A stretch of 64,000 nt of DNA from Vulcanimicrobiota bacterium (GCA_019637395.1 JAHBVR010000023.1:71516-135515); one strand, 5' to 3'. Shown: positions 24,933 to 33,667, numbered from the stretch's first letter. Translations and numbers: made by a program. The notes: a model not told the origin generated them from the letters alone.

Positions 24933-25639
24933 AGGCCTAACAGTCTCTTGAGCATCGCGAGCGCGTCCAGAACGCGCTCTTGTTGTGTACCGTCGAGGGT
25001 GAGATAGACGGTTTCCTTGCCTTCGAAGTACTGGGGGTATGAGCCGAAGCGCACATCGGCGAAGGCCTCGACCACCGCGTTCAAGGGCAGCACGATGTCT
25101 AATTCGCTACGCTCGAGGTCAAGGCGCTCGCTGAAGATCGGTTCCGAGCGGAAGCGTTCGGCGATAGCCGAAAACTTTTTACGCACGATCGAAGGCACGC
25201 CCGGGAAGAGGTAGACATTGCCCACGATCAACTGCGGGAAGCGAGCGTTTTCCGGATAGATCAGTTCGGCTCCCTCGGGAATGCGGCACAGGCGGCTGCG
25301 TTCCGGGCCGGGCGGCAGGTTATAGAGCTTCTCCAGCAAGATCTCCAGGCTGGGACTGTGGACCATGGGACGATTGAGGGCTTCGGATACGGCCGCGATG
25401 GTGACATCATCATGGGTGGGGCCCATGCCGCCGGTAGTGAAGACGTAGTCATGCCGGTCCACCACCCAGCGTAACGCCTCGACGATATCCCGGGCGTCGT
25501 CGGGCACGAAAAGCACGCGTTTGACCTCCACGCCCAGGGAGTAGAGCTGCTCGGTCAGGTATCCGACGTTCTCGTCCTTGACCTTGCCCGACAGCAGCTC
25601 CTGGCCGATGATGACCAGAGCCGCGCTAGGACAGATCAA
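24926..25639 (-). CDS. CinA-like molybdopterin-binding domain protein
   Basis: 237 residues matching the N-terminal (MoaB/Mog-like) domain of CinA: TGQELLSG-type start (IIGQELLSGKVKDEN), RVLFVPDD, TTGGMGPTHDD and FPGVPSI. The C-terminal nicotinamide-nucleotide amidase domain of full CinA is missing. Stand-alone members are usually called competence/damage-inducible or ADP-ribose pyrophosphatase-like proteins. It begins at TTG 25639, overlapping the mdh stop as TTGA, so it is coupled to mdh; a frame to 25780 inside mdh is rejected. Confidence 0.85.
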   Translation of the reverse strand: MICPSAALVIIGQELLSGKVKDENVGYLTEQLYSLGVEVKRVLFVPDDARDIVEALRWVVDRHDYVFTTGGMGPTHDDVTIAAVSEALNRPMVHSPSLEILLEKLYNLPPGPERSRLCRIPEGAELIYPENARFPQLIVGNVYLFPGVPSIVRKKFSAIAERFRSEPIFSERLDLERSELDIVLPLNAVVEAFADVRFGSYPQYFEGKETVYLTLDGTQQERVLDALAMLKRLLGLQ

Positions 25640-26568
25640 GCCTTGACCTGGACTTTGGCCATGGTGTCTCGGAGCGCCTCGGCGGAGGCGGTCAGAGCGG
25701 CTTTCTCCTTGGGCCAGAGTTCCATTTCCAGACGCTGTTCCACTCCCTGCCGACCGAGCCGGGTGGGCACCGACAGGCACACGTCGCGCAGGCCGTACTC
25801 GCCCTCGATCCAGGTGGACACGGGTAGAATCGCCTTGGTGTCATAAGCCAGGGCCTTGATGACCTCCAGGATGGCCACACCGACCGCATAACCGGCGCCG
25901 CCCTTCAGGGAGATCACTTCGGCGCCGCTCTTGCGCGTGCGTTCAAAAATTTTCATGACGGCCGACTGGTCGTACTTCGGCAAACTGGTGAGGGGGACGC
26001 CGTCCACGCAGGCGGTTGACCAGAGCGGCACCATGGAGTCTCCGTGCTCGCCCAGGATCAGGGCCTGCAGTTGCGGTGCGGCCACTCCGAAGTACTCGGC
26101 CAGCAGCGAACGGAAACGCAGGGTATCCAAAACGGTGCCCAGTCCGATGACCCGCTGCTTGGGGAAGCCGGATTTCTCCACCGAGAGCTGGGTGAGAATG
26201 TCGACCGGATTGGTGACCACGATTAAGTGGCAGCGGTTGCTCACCGAGACCTTGCGCAGTTCTTCCAAAATTCCCAGGAAGAGTTGGACGTTGCGGTTGA
26301 TCAGGTCCAGGCGGCTCTCGTCCGGCTTGCGCCGCAGGCCAGCGGTGATGACCACGCAGTCGGCTCCTTCCAGAGCCTCATAGCCGCCGGCACGAATGCG
26401 TTGGGGAGCGGTGTAGGCCGAGCCGTGCAGCAGATCGAGGGCCTGTCCGGCCGCTCCCTGCTGGTTGGCGTCCACCAGCACCAGTTCGCTGCCCACTCCC
26501 GCCATTTGCAGGGCGAAAGCCAGGTTGGAGCCGACCAGTCCGGCGCCGCCGATGATTCCGATTTTCAT
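25636..26568 (-). CDS. Malate/lactate dehydrogenase family
   Basis: 310 residues of the LDH/MDH superfamily with NAD-binding IGGAGLVGSNLA, D149/R152 (VLDTLRFR) and catalytic H176 (GEHGDS). The specificity loop is mixed. It reads AGLRRKPDESR: the residue equal to LDH Gln102 is Arg80, as in malate dehydrogenases that use oxaloacetate, but the loop also carries the E-S-R common in lactate dehydrogenases. Malate is the more likely substrate. ATG 26568 has GGAGGAC upstream. Coupled to the CinA-like gene. Confidence 0.9.
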   Translation of the reverse strand: MKIGIIGGAGLVGSNLAFALQMAGVGSELVLVDANQQGAAGQALDLLHGSAYTAPQRIRAGGYEALEGADCVVITAGLRRKPDESRLDLINRNVQLFLGILEELRKVSVSNRCHLIVVTNPVDILTQLSVEKSGFPKQRVIGLGTVLDTLRFRSLLAEYFGVAAPQLQALILGEHGDSMVPLWSTACVDGVPLTSLPKYDQSAVMKIFERTRKSGAEVISLKGGAGYAVGVAILEVIKALAYDTKAILPVSTWIEGEYGLRDVCLSVPTRLGRQGVEQRLEMELWPKEKAALTASAEALRDTMAKVQVKA

Positions 26569-26606
26569 TTCGCTTGTCCTCCGGTGGAATGGGGCTGGGG
26601 GTTTGC

Positions 26607-27938
26607 TTAGCGGGTGGCCACTTCCTCCGAGGAGTGCTTGAGCATGGCCGCCCGTTCCACTACCTTGATGCGCGGCCGGCCCGAGTCTTTACCCTGGTTG
26701 ACCTCGTGGTCATCCAGGCGCTTCCAGCCGGCGAAGTCGACCCACTGGTGGCCGCTCAGATGCTCATGGATCTCATGGGTGGGCGTCTGCAACCGGCCGG
26801 CCAGAGCGTCGCTGAGAATGGCCTGAGCGCTTTCCTTGGCGCACGGCTTGTTGGTCCCGATCACGCCCGAGGGTCCGCGCTTGATCCAGCCGGCCACGTA
26901 AACGCCGGGCTGCCCCACCACGCGGCCTCCTTCATTGGTGATCACACCCTTGCCTTCGTCGAAAGGCAGATCGGCCAGAGGCTGTCCCTTATAGCCGATC
27001 GAACGGAAGACCGTGCCGATCTCGAGGCTTTCACGCTCACCGGTATCCTTGGCTGAAAGTTTTTCGGTCAGTTGATTGCGGCCTAGAGTCAGCTTTTCGA
27101 CTCGGCTCTCACCCTGGATTTCTAAGGGGGAAACCAGAAAGCGCAGCACCAGCCGCTTGTCGGCGCCGGGCCGTTGAGTGGCCTGAGCCAGCAGTTCCAG
27201 GCGCTTGCTCACGGCCTTGTCCGGCTCGGCCTCGTGGGCCGCCTGGCTGAACGGGTCGAGCTTCAATTCGTCGCTGCGAATTTCAAAGGAAACGTCTTCC
27301 ATTTCCACCAGTTCGCGTAGCTCGGGGTTGGTGAAAGCGGCCTGCAGGGGCCCGCGCCGGGCCAGGATGTGGACTTCCTTGACCGCGCAGTTCTTGAGCT
27401 CTTCCAGAGCGTGATCGGCGATGTCGGTGGTGGCCAACCGGTCGTGCCCGGCCAACAGGATACGGGCCACGTCGATGGCCACGTTACCCACACCCACCAC
27501 GGCCACTCGCGGCTGGTCGAGCAGGAACTTGTGGTCCTTGTAGTCGGGATGGCCGTTGTACCAGGCCACGAAGTCGGTGGCCGAATAGCTGCCCGGCAGA
27601 TCCTCGCCGGGTACGCCCAGGCGGCGGTCGGTCTGAGCGCCCACGGTGAAGAGCACCGCGTGGTAGGCCTGGCGCATCCAGTCGAGCTCTTTTTGCCCGA
27701 CCGTCACGTTGCCGTGGAAGTGCAGGCGTGGGTCGCGCATGATCTTTTCGAAGACGGCCGTCACGTTCTTGATCTTCTGGTGGTCGGGAGCCACTCCGTA
27801 GCGGACCAACCCGTAGGGGGTGGGCAGCGCGTCATAAAGGTCGATGTGGACTTCAAAGTCGGTCGTCTTGAGAAGTTCTTCGCAGGCGTAGAGACCGGCC
27901 GGACCGGCTCCCACCACGGCGACGCGTAAGTTGCTCAT
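26607..27938 (-). CDS. fprA: NADPH-ferredoxin reductase, FprA/adrenodoxin-reductase type
   Basis: 443 residues. FAD site VVGAGPAGLYA near the N-terminus, PTPYGLVRYGVAPDHQKIK, the second nucleotide site VGVGNVAIDVARIL and the C-terminal GWIKRGPSGVIGTNK. These are the marks of the two-dinucleotide-binding adrenodoxin reductase family that passes electrons from NADPH to ferredoxin. The C-terminal tail (about 60 residues) is usual for bacterial members. It lies 38 bases upstream of mdh and 66 bases downstream of the acyl-CoA ligase gene, probably one operon. Confidence 0.92.
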   Translation of the reverse strand: MSNLRVAVVGAGPAGLYACEELLKTTDFEVHIDLYDALPTPYGLVRYGVAPDHQKIKNVTAVFEKIMRDPRLHFHGNVTVGQKELDWMRQAYHAVLFTVGAQTDRRLGVPGEDLPGSYSATDFVAWYNGHPDYKDHKFLLDQPRVAVVGVGNVAIDVARILLAGHDRLATTDIADHALEELKNCAVKEVHILARRGPLQAAFTNPELRELVEMEDVSFEIRSDELKLDPFSQAAHEAEPDKAVSKRLELLAQATQRPGADKRLVLRFLVSPLEIQGESRVEKLTLGRNQLTEKLSAKDTGERESLEIGTVFRSIGYKGQPLADLPFDEGKGVITNEGGRVVGQPGVYVAGWIKRGPSGVIGTNKPCAKESAQAILSDALAGRLQTPTHEIHEHLSGHQWVDFAGWKRLDDHEVNQGKDSGRPRIKVVERAAMLKHSSEEVATR

Positions 27939-28004
27939 TCGGGCAAACCCCCTGGTGAAATCTTGTGCGGGGAATATTTTTGGCGCTGGCCACTTCTCCT
28001 GGCT

Positions 28005-29615
28005 CTAATACGATCCATAGAGCGATAGCCGGCTGACCTTCCCAAACGGAGTGCGCGGCAACTGAGGCAAAAGAGTCCAGAGTTCCGGGCGCAGCCAATC
28101 GGGCAGTCGGACCTGGACATACTGGCGGAGTTCGTCCACCGAAACGTTCTTGCCCGGTCTTGGCACCACGAAGGCGTGCAGTCTGTCCACCAGGCCGATG
28201 CCCTTGAGATCCCTGGGAAATCCGGCCGGCCAGCCCAAAACGGCCACCTCTTGCACGGACGGGTGGAGGTGAATGACCTCCTCGATGCGGCGCGGATAGA
28301 CCAGATTCTCCCCCACCTTGCAGCAGTCGGTCATCCGGCCCAGCAGGTAAGTGTAGCCGTCGCTGTCGGTCACGCCGAGGTCGCCGGTGTGCAGCCAGCC
28401 ATCGCGCAGGGCCTCGGCGGTGGCCTCAGGTTCTTCCCAATAGCCGGTCATCAATTGAGGACCGCGCACGACCAGCTCCCCGATTTCTCCCGGTGCCAGG
28501 GGCATGCCCGTGGTGAGGCTGAGAATCCGGCTCTCGGTCTCCGCCAGGGGCAGGCCCACCGACCCCTGCTTGCGCATTCCATCCAGAGGCGTGCAGTGGG
28601 TGATGGGACCGGCCTCGGTCAACCCGAAGCCCTCGATGACCTGGGCGCGAGTGACTCGTTCGAAACCTTCCTGGACCTCGACCGGCAAAGGTGATGAGCC
28701 ACAGGCGCAGAGTCGGATGGACTTGAAATTGTAGCTGCGCAGGTTGGGCAGGTTGAGCAGGGCCGCGTAGAGGGCCGGAGTGCCCGGGAAAAGAGTCGGA
28801 TGAAAACGGGAACTCAGATCGGCCAGGTGGTCGGGTTGCAGAGAACTGCTGAGAATCAGGGTTCCGGCCGTATGCATGCCCAGATTCAGCACCCCGGTCA
28901 GCCCGTAGGCATGAGCCAGGGGAAGAGCCGCCAGCAGGCGCTCTTTACCGCGTTGCATGCCCTGGTCCCAGCCGGCCAGTTGCAGGGTGTTGGCCCACAG
29001 GGCGCGGTGGGAAAGCACCACTCCTTTGGGAGTACCGGTGGTGCCGCCGGAAAAGATCAAGGCCGCCGAGCGTTCCCCGCCATCCGGAAAAGGGATCTCG
29101 CTGGCCCTGGCTTCGCGCATGCAGGCGCGCCAACGATGGACCCCGCCCGGCATGGTCGACCGGGGTTTGGGTCGGCGAAAGAGCCAGCCGACCTGGGTGC
29201 GCATGTATTCGCGGCCGCTGCTGAGAATGATACGTTCCACTCCCAGATTGCGAATCGACTGCGCCAGCGTGGCATCCAGGCGGTTGCTGGTAATGACCAC
29301 GCGGGGGCGGGCTTTGCGCAACTGTTCGATGAGCAGCGGAGCGGGGATCAGCGGGCTGCTCAAGGCGGCCACTCCGCCTACCCACCAGATGGCCTGGCAG
29401 GCGACTACGAACTGAGGCCAGTTGGGTAAAAGCAGAAAGACCCGGTCGTTGGGTTCCACCCCCCAGGACTGCAGCAGACCGGCCAGGGCTTTGACTTCTT
29501 GCAGCAACTGCTGATAGTTGAGCGCTCCTCGCTCACTCCAAACGGCGGCCCGGCGCCCAAAATCACGCTCGGCTTCGAGCATGAACTGGACCAGATTTCG
29601 CTCACTGATCAGCAT
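28005..29615 (-). CDS. AMP-binding acyl-CoA ligase
   Basis: 536 residues of the adenylate-forming superfamily. Motifs: FSGGTTGTPKG (ATP phosphate loop), EGFGLTEAGP, GWLHTGDLG, the hinge GRMTDCCKVGENLVYP and the C-terminal lysine in PRTPFGK. The probable product is an acyl-CoA from a medium or long carboxylic acid; the exact substrate is unknown. The start is ATG 29615. A longer frame upstream overlaps the metallothionein gene in another frame and is rejected. No good ribosome site is seen before the ATG. Confidence 0.9.
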   Translation of the reverse strand: MLISERNLVQFMLEAERDFGRRAAVWSERGALNYQQLLQEVKALAGLLQSWGVEPNDRVFLLLPNWPQFVVACQAIWWVGGVAALSSPLIPAPLLIEQLRKARPRVVITSNRLDATLAQSIRNLGVERIILSSGREYMRTQVGWLFRRPKPRSTMPGGVHRWRACMREARASEIPFPDGGERSAALIFSGGTTGTPKGVVLSHRALWANTLQLAGWDQGMQRGKERLLAALPLAHAYGLTGVLNLGMHTAGTLILSSSLQPDHLADLSSRFHPTLFPGTPALYAALLNLPNLRSYNFKSIRLCACGSSPLPVEVQEGFERVTRAQVIEGFGLTEAGPITHCTPLDGMRKQGSVGLPLAETESRILSLTTGMPLAPGEIGELVVRGPQLMTGYWEEPEATAEALRDGWLHTGDLGVTDSDGYTYLLGRMTDCCKVGENLVYPRRIEEVIHLHPSVQEVAVLGWPAGFPRDLKGIGLVDRLHAFVVPRPGKNVSVDELRQYVQVRLPDWLRPELWTLLPQLPRTPFGKVSRLSLYGSY

Positions 29616-29659
29616 GCCGGGGAGGTTTGTTTCAGAGGGGACTGGCCCCTGCCTGAACT

Positions 29660-29809
29660 TTACTGGCTGCCGCAACTGCCGTGGTTGCAGTCGCAACCGC
29701 CGGCGGTGCCTTCGCGTTCGGCCTTCTCGCAAGCCTCGCAACAATACGTTTGATCAGCGGCTACCTGGCAGTGGCAGCCCTGATGGGCGCATTCTTTGAT
29801 TTCGGACAT
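29660..29809 (-). CDS. Bacterial metallothionein (SmtA/BmtA-like)
   Basis: A 49-residue protein with nine cysteines (7, 12, 14, 23, 24, 27, 39, 41, 46) and histidines at 9, 13 and 43. The order C-x4-C-x-C ... YCCEAC ... GGCDCNHGSC follows the cyanobacterial/pseudomonad SmtA family, which binds zinc, cadmium or copper in a four-metal cluster. ATG 29809 is preceded by GGAGGTGACC at ideal distance. The stop TAA (29660) is 44 bases before the acyl-CoA ligase start on the same strand. It is shorter than usual ORF cut-offs and easily missed. Confidence 0.88.
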   Translation of the reverse strand: MSEIKECAHQGCHCQVAADQTYCCEACEKAEREGTAGGCDCNHGSCGSQ

Positions 29810-29906
29810 GGTGGTCACCTCCAGGACACCAGTCTAAAAGCTCCCTTGGAGCAGCCCTAGAGCCTGGAATACCGGGTTTTGAGGAATACGGGTCGAAGCT
29901 CGGCTC

Positions 29907-31664
29907 ATGACCGAGTCCGACTCTCAAAGCATCGACGATTACCTGGCTACCTTCTACCGATCGGCCAGCCTGGACAGCCAGGGGCGCTTCACCATCGACC
30001 TCGAGAGCCGCGCCCGCAAGACCGCCTTGCAAGTGGTGCAACCCGAACTCTTTCTTATTCCGCTGATGATGGCGGCCTCTCTCGGGGGAGCGCGGCGCTT
30101 CGAGATCGAGCCGGCCGGTGCCGGCTTCACCATTCGTTTTGACGGGCAGATCTGTGGCGATCCAGAGTTGAGAGTATTGCAGGACAACCTGGAAAATCGC
30201 AGTCCCGACAGCCCGGACGGGCGACTGCGCCATCTGCAGGCAGCCCTGCGGCTGGCTCACGAACTGGCGGTGGATGAAATCTCTCTGCAGCCGGCCGAGT
30301 CGGGCCGAGCCCTCTATTGGAGAGGCCGGTACCTGGAAGTGGCTCCGGGAGGCGGTCCGCAAGGACTGACCTTGCGGCTGCGTGAGAATGCTCTGGCGCG
30401 CCTCTTCGGCTCCCGCCTGGTCAAGATTCGCGCGACTTTACACAAGCTTTTGGAGCACCGGGGAGCCTTTGACGTGAACTGGTATGAGCCGGCCGCGGTT
30501 GCTCACCTGCAAATCGGTCCGGACTCCTACGGTCCCTGCCTGGGAAGCTTGCCTTCACAGCATTCAGGGGTGCTTTCCCTGCTGCCCTGGGGCAGCGCCA
30601 GTCAAGCGCTGCTCATCCACCACGGAGTGAGCTTCGAGCTGCCGGCCCAGCGCTCCACCACGCGCCGGCCCTTCCGCCTGCTGCTGCGGAGTGCGTTGGT
30701 CCGTCCGGACCTGGCATACCAGTCGCTGGTCCAATCTCCGGAATTGCAGGGTATCTTACAGGCCATTCCCATCTGGCTGGGAGAACTGGAGTGGGCCCAT
30801 CTATTGCTCTCGGCTGCGCGAGGCCAGCCTTGGGAAGAGCAGTTCTCGCCTCGAGAAATCTTCTGGGACATGCGCCAGCGCGCTTTGCATGGACTGACCG
30901 ACAGCGGCATTGAGTGGGCCGCTGATTCGGGCGTGGACGAGGGCCTGGGGCGGGGCATGACCTTCCGCGACAGCTCTCGAGCCTATGGCCAACTGCGCTA
31001 TTTACCGGTGACCTGGGATAAGGGAGCGCCCCGCTATTTGGACCAGGGGGTGGCGCTGCTGGCCCGACCGACTCCGCACGACGGCATCCTGGATCAGGTC
31101 TATCCCCGCCAAAAAGAATTTCTGGCCGTCCAGGACCGGGCGGTGCCGGCCACGGTGCTGCCCGGCCAGCTCCTGCCGGAGGGCGAGTTCTGGCAGTGCT
31201 CGCCGGTCCTGCAGGGAGTTCAGCTCGGTTTGAACCTGGAGCCCCAACTGCACCCGGCCATGGTCTGGCGTTTCGACACGCGCGAAGCGGGCGGGCCCCT
31301 TCATTTTTGGAAAGCCGAGCCGCCCGCCGAGCCGATGCCTCCGGGCCTGACCGTGGCGGCCGTCTCTTCGGCGCGCTCTCTCCCGTGGCAAAAGTGCCTT
31401 TTGGAGGCCTTTCGGCTGGCCTGGCTCGATCCTCGGACGGAGCAGGACGAGCGGCGTCATACGGCGCTTTTGGAGCACTGGCTGCTGGCCGCAAGCATTC
31501 CGGCCTTGCGCGGTCAGTTGAATTCCGAACCGATCTGGATTTGGAAGGAGGATGGAAACCAGGTTTTCCTGTCCGACATCCGGCCCGGTCAGGACGGCGG
31601 GTTGCGTTTGAACGAGCGCTTGAGGTCGTTACTCAGAAGTCTTTGGGGATACTCTCGCTCTTAG
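29907..31664 (+). CDS. Uncharacterised 585-residue cytoplasmic protein
   Basis: No signal peptide, membrane segment or cofactor motif. The N-terminal 130 residues have the rhythm of a GHKL (HSP90/histidine-kinase-like) fold: a helix FTIDLESRARKTALQVVQPE, LIPLMMAASLGGA, then strands FEIEPAGAGFTIRFDG. The N-box and G-box residues needed for ATP binding are not evident, so it may be degenerate. The remaining 450 residues are rich in Leu, Trp, Arg and Pro and match nothing I recognise. It stands alone, divergent from the metallothionein gene and convergent with the repeat protein. Confidence 0.8.
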   Translation: MTESDSQSIDDYLATFYRSASLDSQGRFTIDLESRARKTALQVVQPELFLIPLMMAASLGGARRFEIEPAGAGFTIRFDGQICGDPELRVLQDNLENRSPDSPDGRLRHLQAALRLAHELAVDEISLQPAESGRALYWRGRYLEVAPGGGPQGLTLRLRENALARLFGSRLVKIRATLHKLLEHRGAFDVNWYEPAAVAHLQIGPDSYGPCLGSLPSQHSGVLSLLPWGSASQALLIHHGVSFELPAQRSTTRRPFRLLLRSALVRPDLAYQSLVQSPELQGILQAIPIWLGELEWAHLLLSAARGQPWEEQFSPREIFWDMRQRALHGLTDSGIEWAADSGVDEGLGRGMTFRDSSRAYGQLRYLPVTWDKGAPRYLDQGVALLARPTPHDGILDQVYPRQKEFLAVQDRAVPATVLPGQLLPEGEFWQCSPVLQGVQLGLNLEPQLHPAMVWRFDTREAGGPLHFWKAEPPAEPMPPGLTVAAVSSARSLPWQKCLLEAFRLAWLDPRTEQDERRHTALLEHWLLAASIPALRGQLNSEPIWIWKEDGNQVFLSDIRPGQDGGLRLNERLRSLLRSLWGYSRS

Positions 31665-31679
31665 GGCCCGCCGTGGCGG

Positions 31680-33551
31680 TTAGTTGCGCCAGAGAACCTG
31701 GTTGTCGGTGCCGTAGACGGTCATGTTGTCGATGGTGCCGTCGGTGCGCACCACTGTGCCGCCCGTGCCGCGCTGGTAGAGGACCTCGCCGTTCTGACCC
31801 AAAATGGTGATGTTCTCGTTGCCGGCATTGATGCGGGCGTTCTGGGTGGAGAGCCAGCCCGAGTTGCCGTTCATCTGCACGTTGTCGTTGCCGGCGGTGA
31901 CGTTATAAACCATGTTGCCGCTGCCGTTGCCGTTCATGGTAATGGTATCGTTGCCCTGACCACCGGTCACCGTCATGTTGGTGCTGCCGCCGCCGGCGTT
32001 GACGGTAACCCGATTGTTACCGGTAGTGCCGCTAAGCTGCACGTTCTGATTGGTGGTGGAGAAGATGCCGCCGCCGCCGTTCAGGGTGATCACGTTGTTG
32101 CCGGCTCCGTTGGCGGTGACCGTCTGGTCGCCGTTGCCGAAAGTCGAGCCGTTCTGGGTAACCACGTTGTCGCCGGCGCCCACGTTGGCAACCTGGGTAT
32201 TGCCGCCGATGATGCCGCCGGACTGGCGCACGTCGTCGTTCCCCGCGCCGGTGTTGACCACCTGGGTACTGTTCCCGCCGGCATTCTGGGTAACCAGGTT
32301 GTCGCCGTGGCCGGTATTGGTCACCTGGGTAGAGTTGCGGCCGGCGTCCTGAGTGACCACGTTGTCACCGTGGCCGGCGCTGGTGATCTGGGTGGAGTTG
32401 CGGCCCGCATCCTGATTGACGGTGTTGTTGCCGCTACCGACCAGGGTGTCCTGGCGCGAGTCAGCCCCGGCGTTCTGGACCACCGTGTTGTCGCCGTGGC
32501 CGGCGGTGGTGACCTGGGAAGAATTGCGTCCGGCATCCTGCTGAACCACATTGGTGCCGTTGCCCACCAGCGTGTTCTGGGAAGAATCGCGGCCGGCGTC
32601 CTGGCGCACGACGTTGTCGCCCTGACCCAGGATGGTGGTCTGGCGGTCACCCGCCACGCCACCGGTCTGAGTGACGCGGTTGTCGCCATCGCCGGCGGTG
32701 GTCACCTGGCGGTTCTCCGAGAAGCCGCCGGCCTGGCGGATGTCGTTGTTGCCGTTGCCGGCCTGAGCCAACTGATCGGCGGCGCCCCAGCCGGCGTTCT
32801 GGCGAATCTTGTTGTCGCCGTTGCCGGTGTAGACGGTCTGCAGATTCTGGCCGAAGGTCCCCCCGTTCTGCACGATTCGATTGTTGCCGTTGCCGCCCCA
32901 GGCGGTTTGCGGGCCACCCAGCAGCCCGCGATCCTGGCGAATATCCTGGCTGCGCCAGGCGCTGCCGTTGACGGTCTGGGGACTGCTGTTCCAGAAATCG
33001 CTTTGACGAATGGTGGGGCGAGTGTCGACGGGAAAGTCAGGGCGGGCCCAGGGCGAGGGAAGGGGTTGCTGGAAACGTGGGGAGGGGGGCATCGGCGGCC
33101 AGCTGGGCTGCGGGTAGAAGGGCATCGGCTGCTGCATCTGCGGCGGGAAGCCCATGTAGGGATCCATGCCGGGCATTCCCATACCCGGCATCCCCATTCC
33201 CAACCCGGGCATCATTCCCATGCCCGGCATCATGCCGGGCATTCCTCCGCCCATCATCATCATCATTTGCTGCATCATCTGCATCATGGCTTGCATTTGC
33301 ATCATCATGCGTTGCTGTTGAGCGGCCTGCATACCGGCCTGGAATCCCTGACTGTAGGGCGAACCACCCATCGCACCCGGGCCATAGGCCATCATCGGGT
33401 TACCCAGCAAAGCGTTACAGCCGCATCCGCGGTACATGGCCTGGGCCGCCTGGGCCTGGCGCATCTGGGTGATGAACATTTGCTGGTCCATCGCCTGCTG
33501 GTTGAAGTTGGTGATATTCGCTGCCACTGAGGTCGACCTCCCGATGTTCAT
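31680..33551 (-). CDS. Met-rich, curlin/RTX-like tandem-repeat protein
   Basis: 623 residues. Residues 1-60: short N-terminus rich in Gln and Met with GCGC. About 79-139: extreme Met/Gly/Pro tract. About 140-215: Pro-rich linker. From about 219 to near the end: some 16 repeats of 21-24 residues. Each holds a strand G-x-G-[DN]-N-x-V-x-Q and a second strand with x-S-x-Q-V-T, so Asn and Gln would stack in a beta-solenoid. Spacing of N and Q resembles curlin repeats; several late copies (GQGNDTI, AGNDDV) look RTX-like. There is no signal peptide. ATG 33551 is chosen; TTG 33614 lies within an operator-like palindrome. Confidence 0.85.
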   Translation of the reverse strand: MNIGRSTSVAANITNFNQQAMDQQMFITQMRQAQAAQAMYRGCGCNALLGNPMMAYGPGAMGGSPYSQGFQAGMQAAQQQRMMMQMQAMMQMMQQMMMMMGGGMPGMMPGMGMMPGLGMGMPGMGMPGMDPYMGFPPQMQQPMPFYPQPSWPPMPPSPRFQQPLPSPWARPDFPVDTRPTIRQSDFWNSSPQTVNGSAWRSQDIRQDRGLLGGPQTAWGGNGNNRIVQNGGTFGQNLQTVYTGNGDNKIRQNAGWGAADQLAQAGNGNNDIRQAGGFSENRQVTTAGDGDNRVTQTGGVAGDRQTTILGQGDNVVRQDAGRDSSQNTLVGNGTNVVQQDAGRNSSQVTTAGHGDNTVVQNAGADSRQDTLVGSGNNTVNQDAGRNSTQITSAGHGDNVVTQDAGRNSTQVTNTGHGDNLVTQNAGGNSTQVVNTGAGNDDVRQSGGIIGGNTQVANVGAGDNVVTQNGSTFGNGDQTVTANGAGNNVITLNGGGGIFSTTNQNVQLSGTTGNNRVTVNAGGGSTNMTVTGGQGNDTITMNGNGSGNMVYNVTAGNDNVQMNGNSGWLSTQNARINAGNENITILGQNGEVLYQRGTGGTVVRTDGTIDNMTVYGTDNQVLWRN

Positions 33552-33600
33552 GCGTAGAGTGTGTGGATTAAGTAAACCAAAAGGCGAAGAGAAAGGCGAC

Positions 33601-33639
33601 TGACAACTTGTCAAAGTTGTAACAAGTAAGTTACAACTT
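33601..33639. promoter_or_regulatory. Palindrome cluster between divergent genes
   Basis: TGACAA-C-TTGTCA (33601-33613, perfect) is followed at once by AAGTTGTAAC (33614-33623) and its exact complement GTTACAACTT (33630-33639), six bases apart. The half-site TTGT(C/A)A recurs. These dyads fill the space between the repeat protein (-) and the zinc-ribbon protein (+), suggesting a regulator that controls both. Confidence 0.6.
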
Positions 33640-33667
33640 AAGGGAATTTTAAGCGAGAGAGCATGCC

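Noticed and set aside
29616-29744. N-terminal 43 residues of the longest acyl-CoA ligase frame
   Set aside because: They are an out-of-frame reading of the metallothionein gene.
32307-33530. Long open frame opposite the repeat protein, rich in Val, Gly and His
   Set aside because: It is the complement of the repetitive, GC-rich repeat gene; repeats keep the opposite strand open. It has no ribosome site or family signal.
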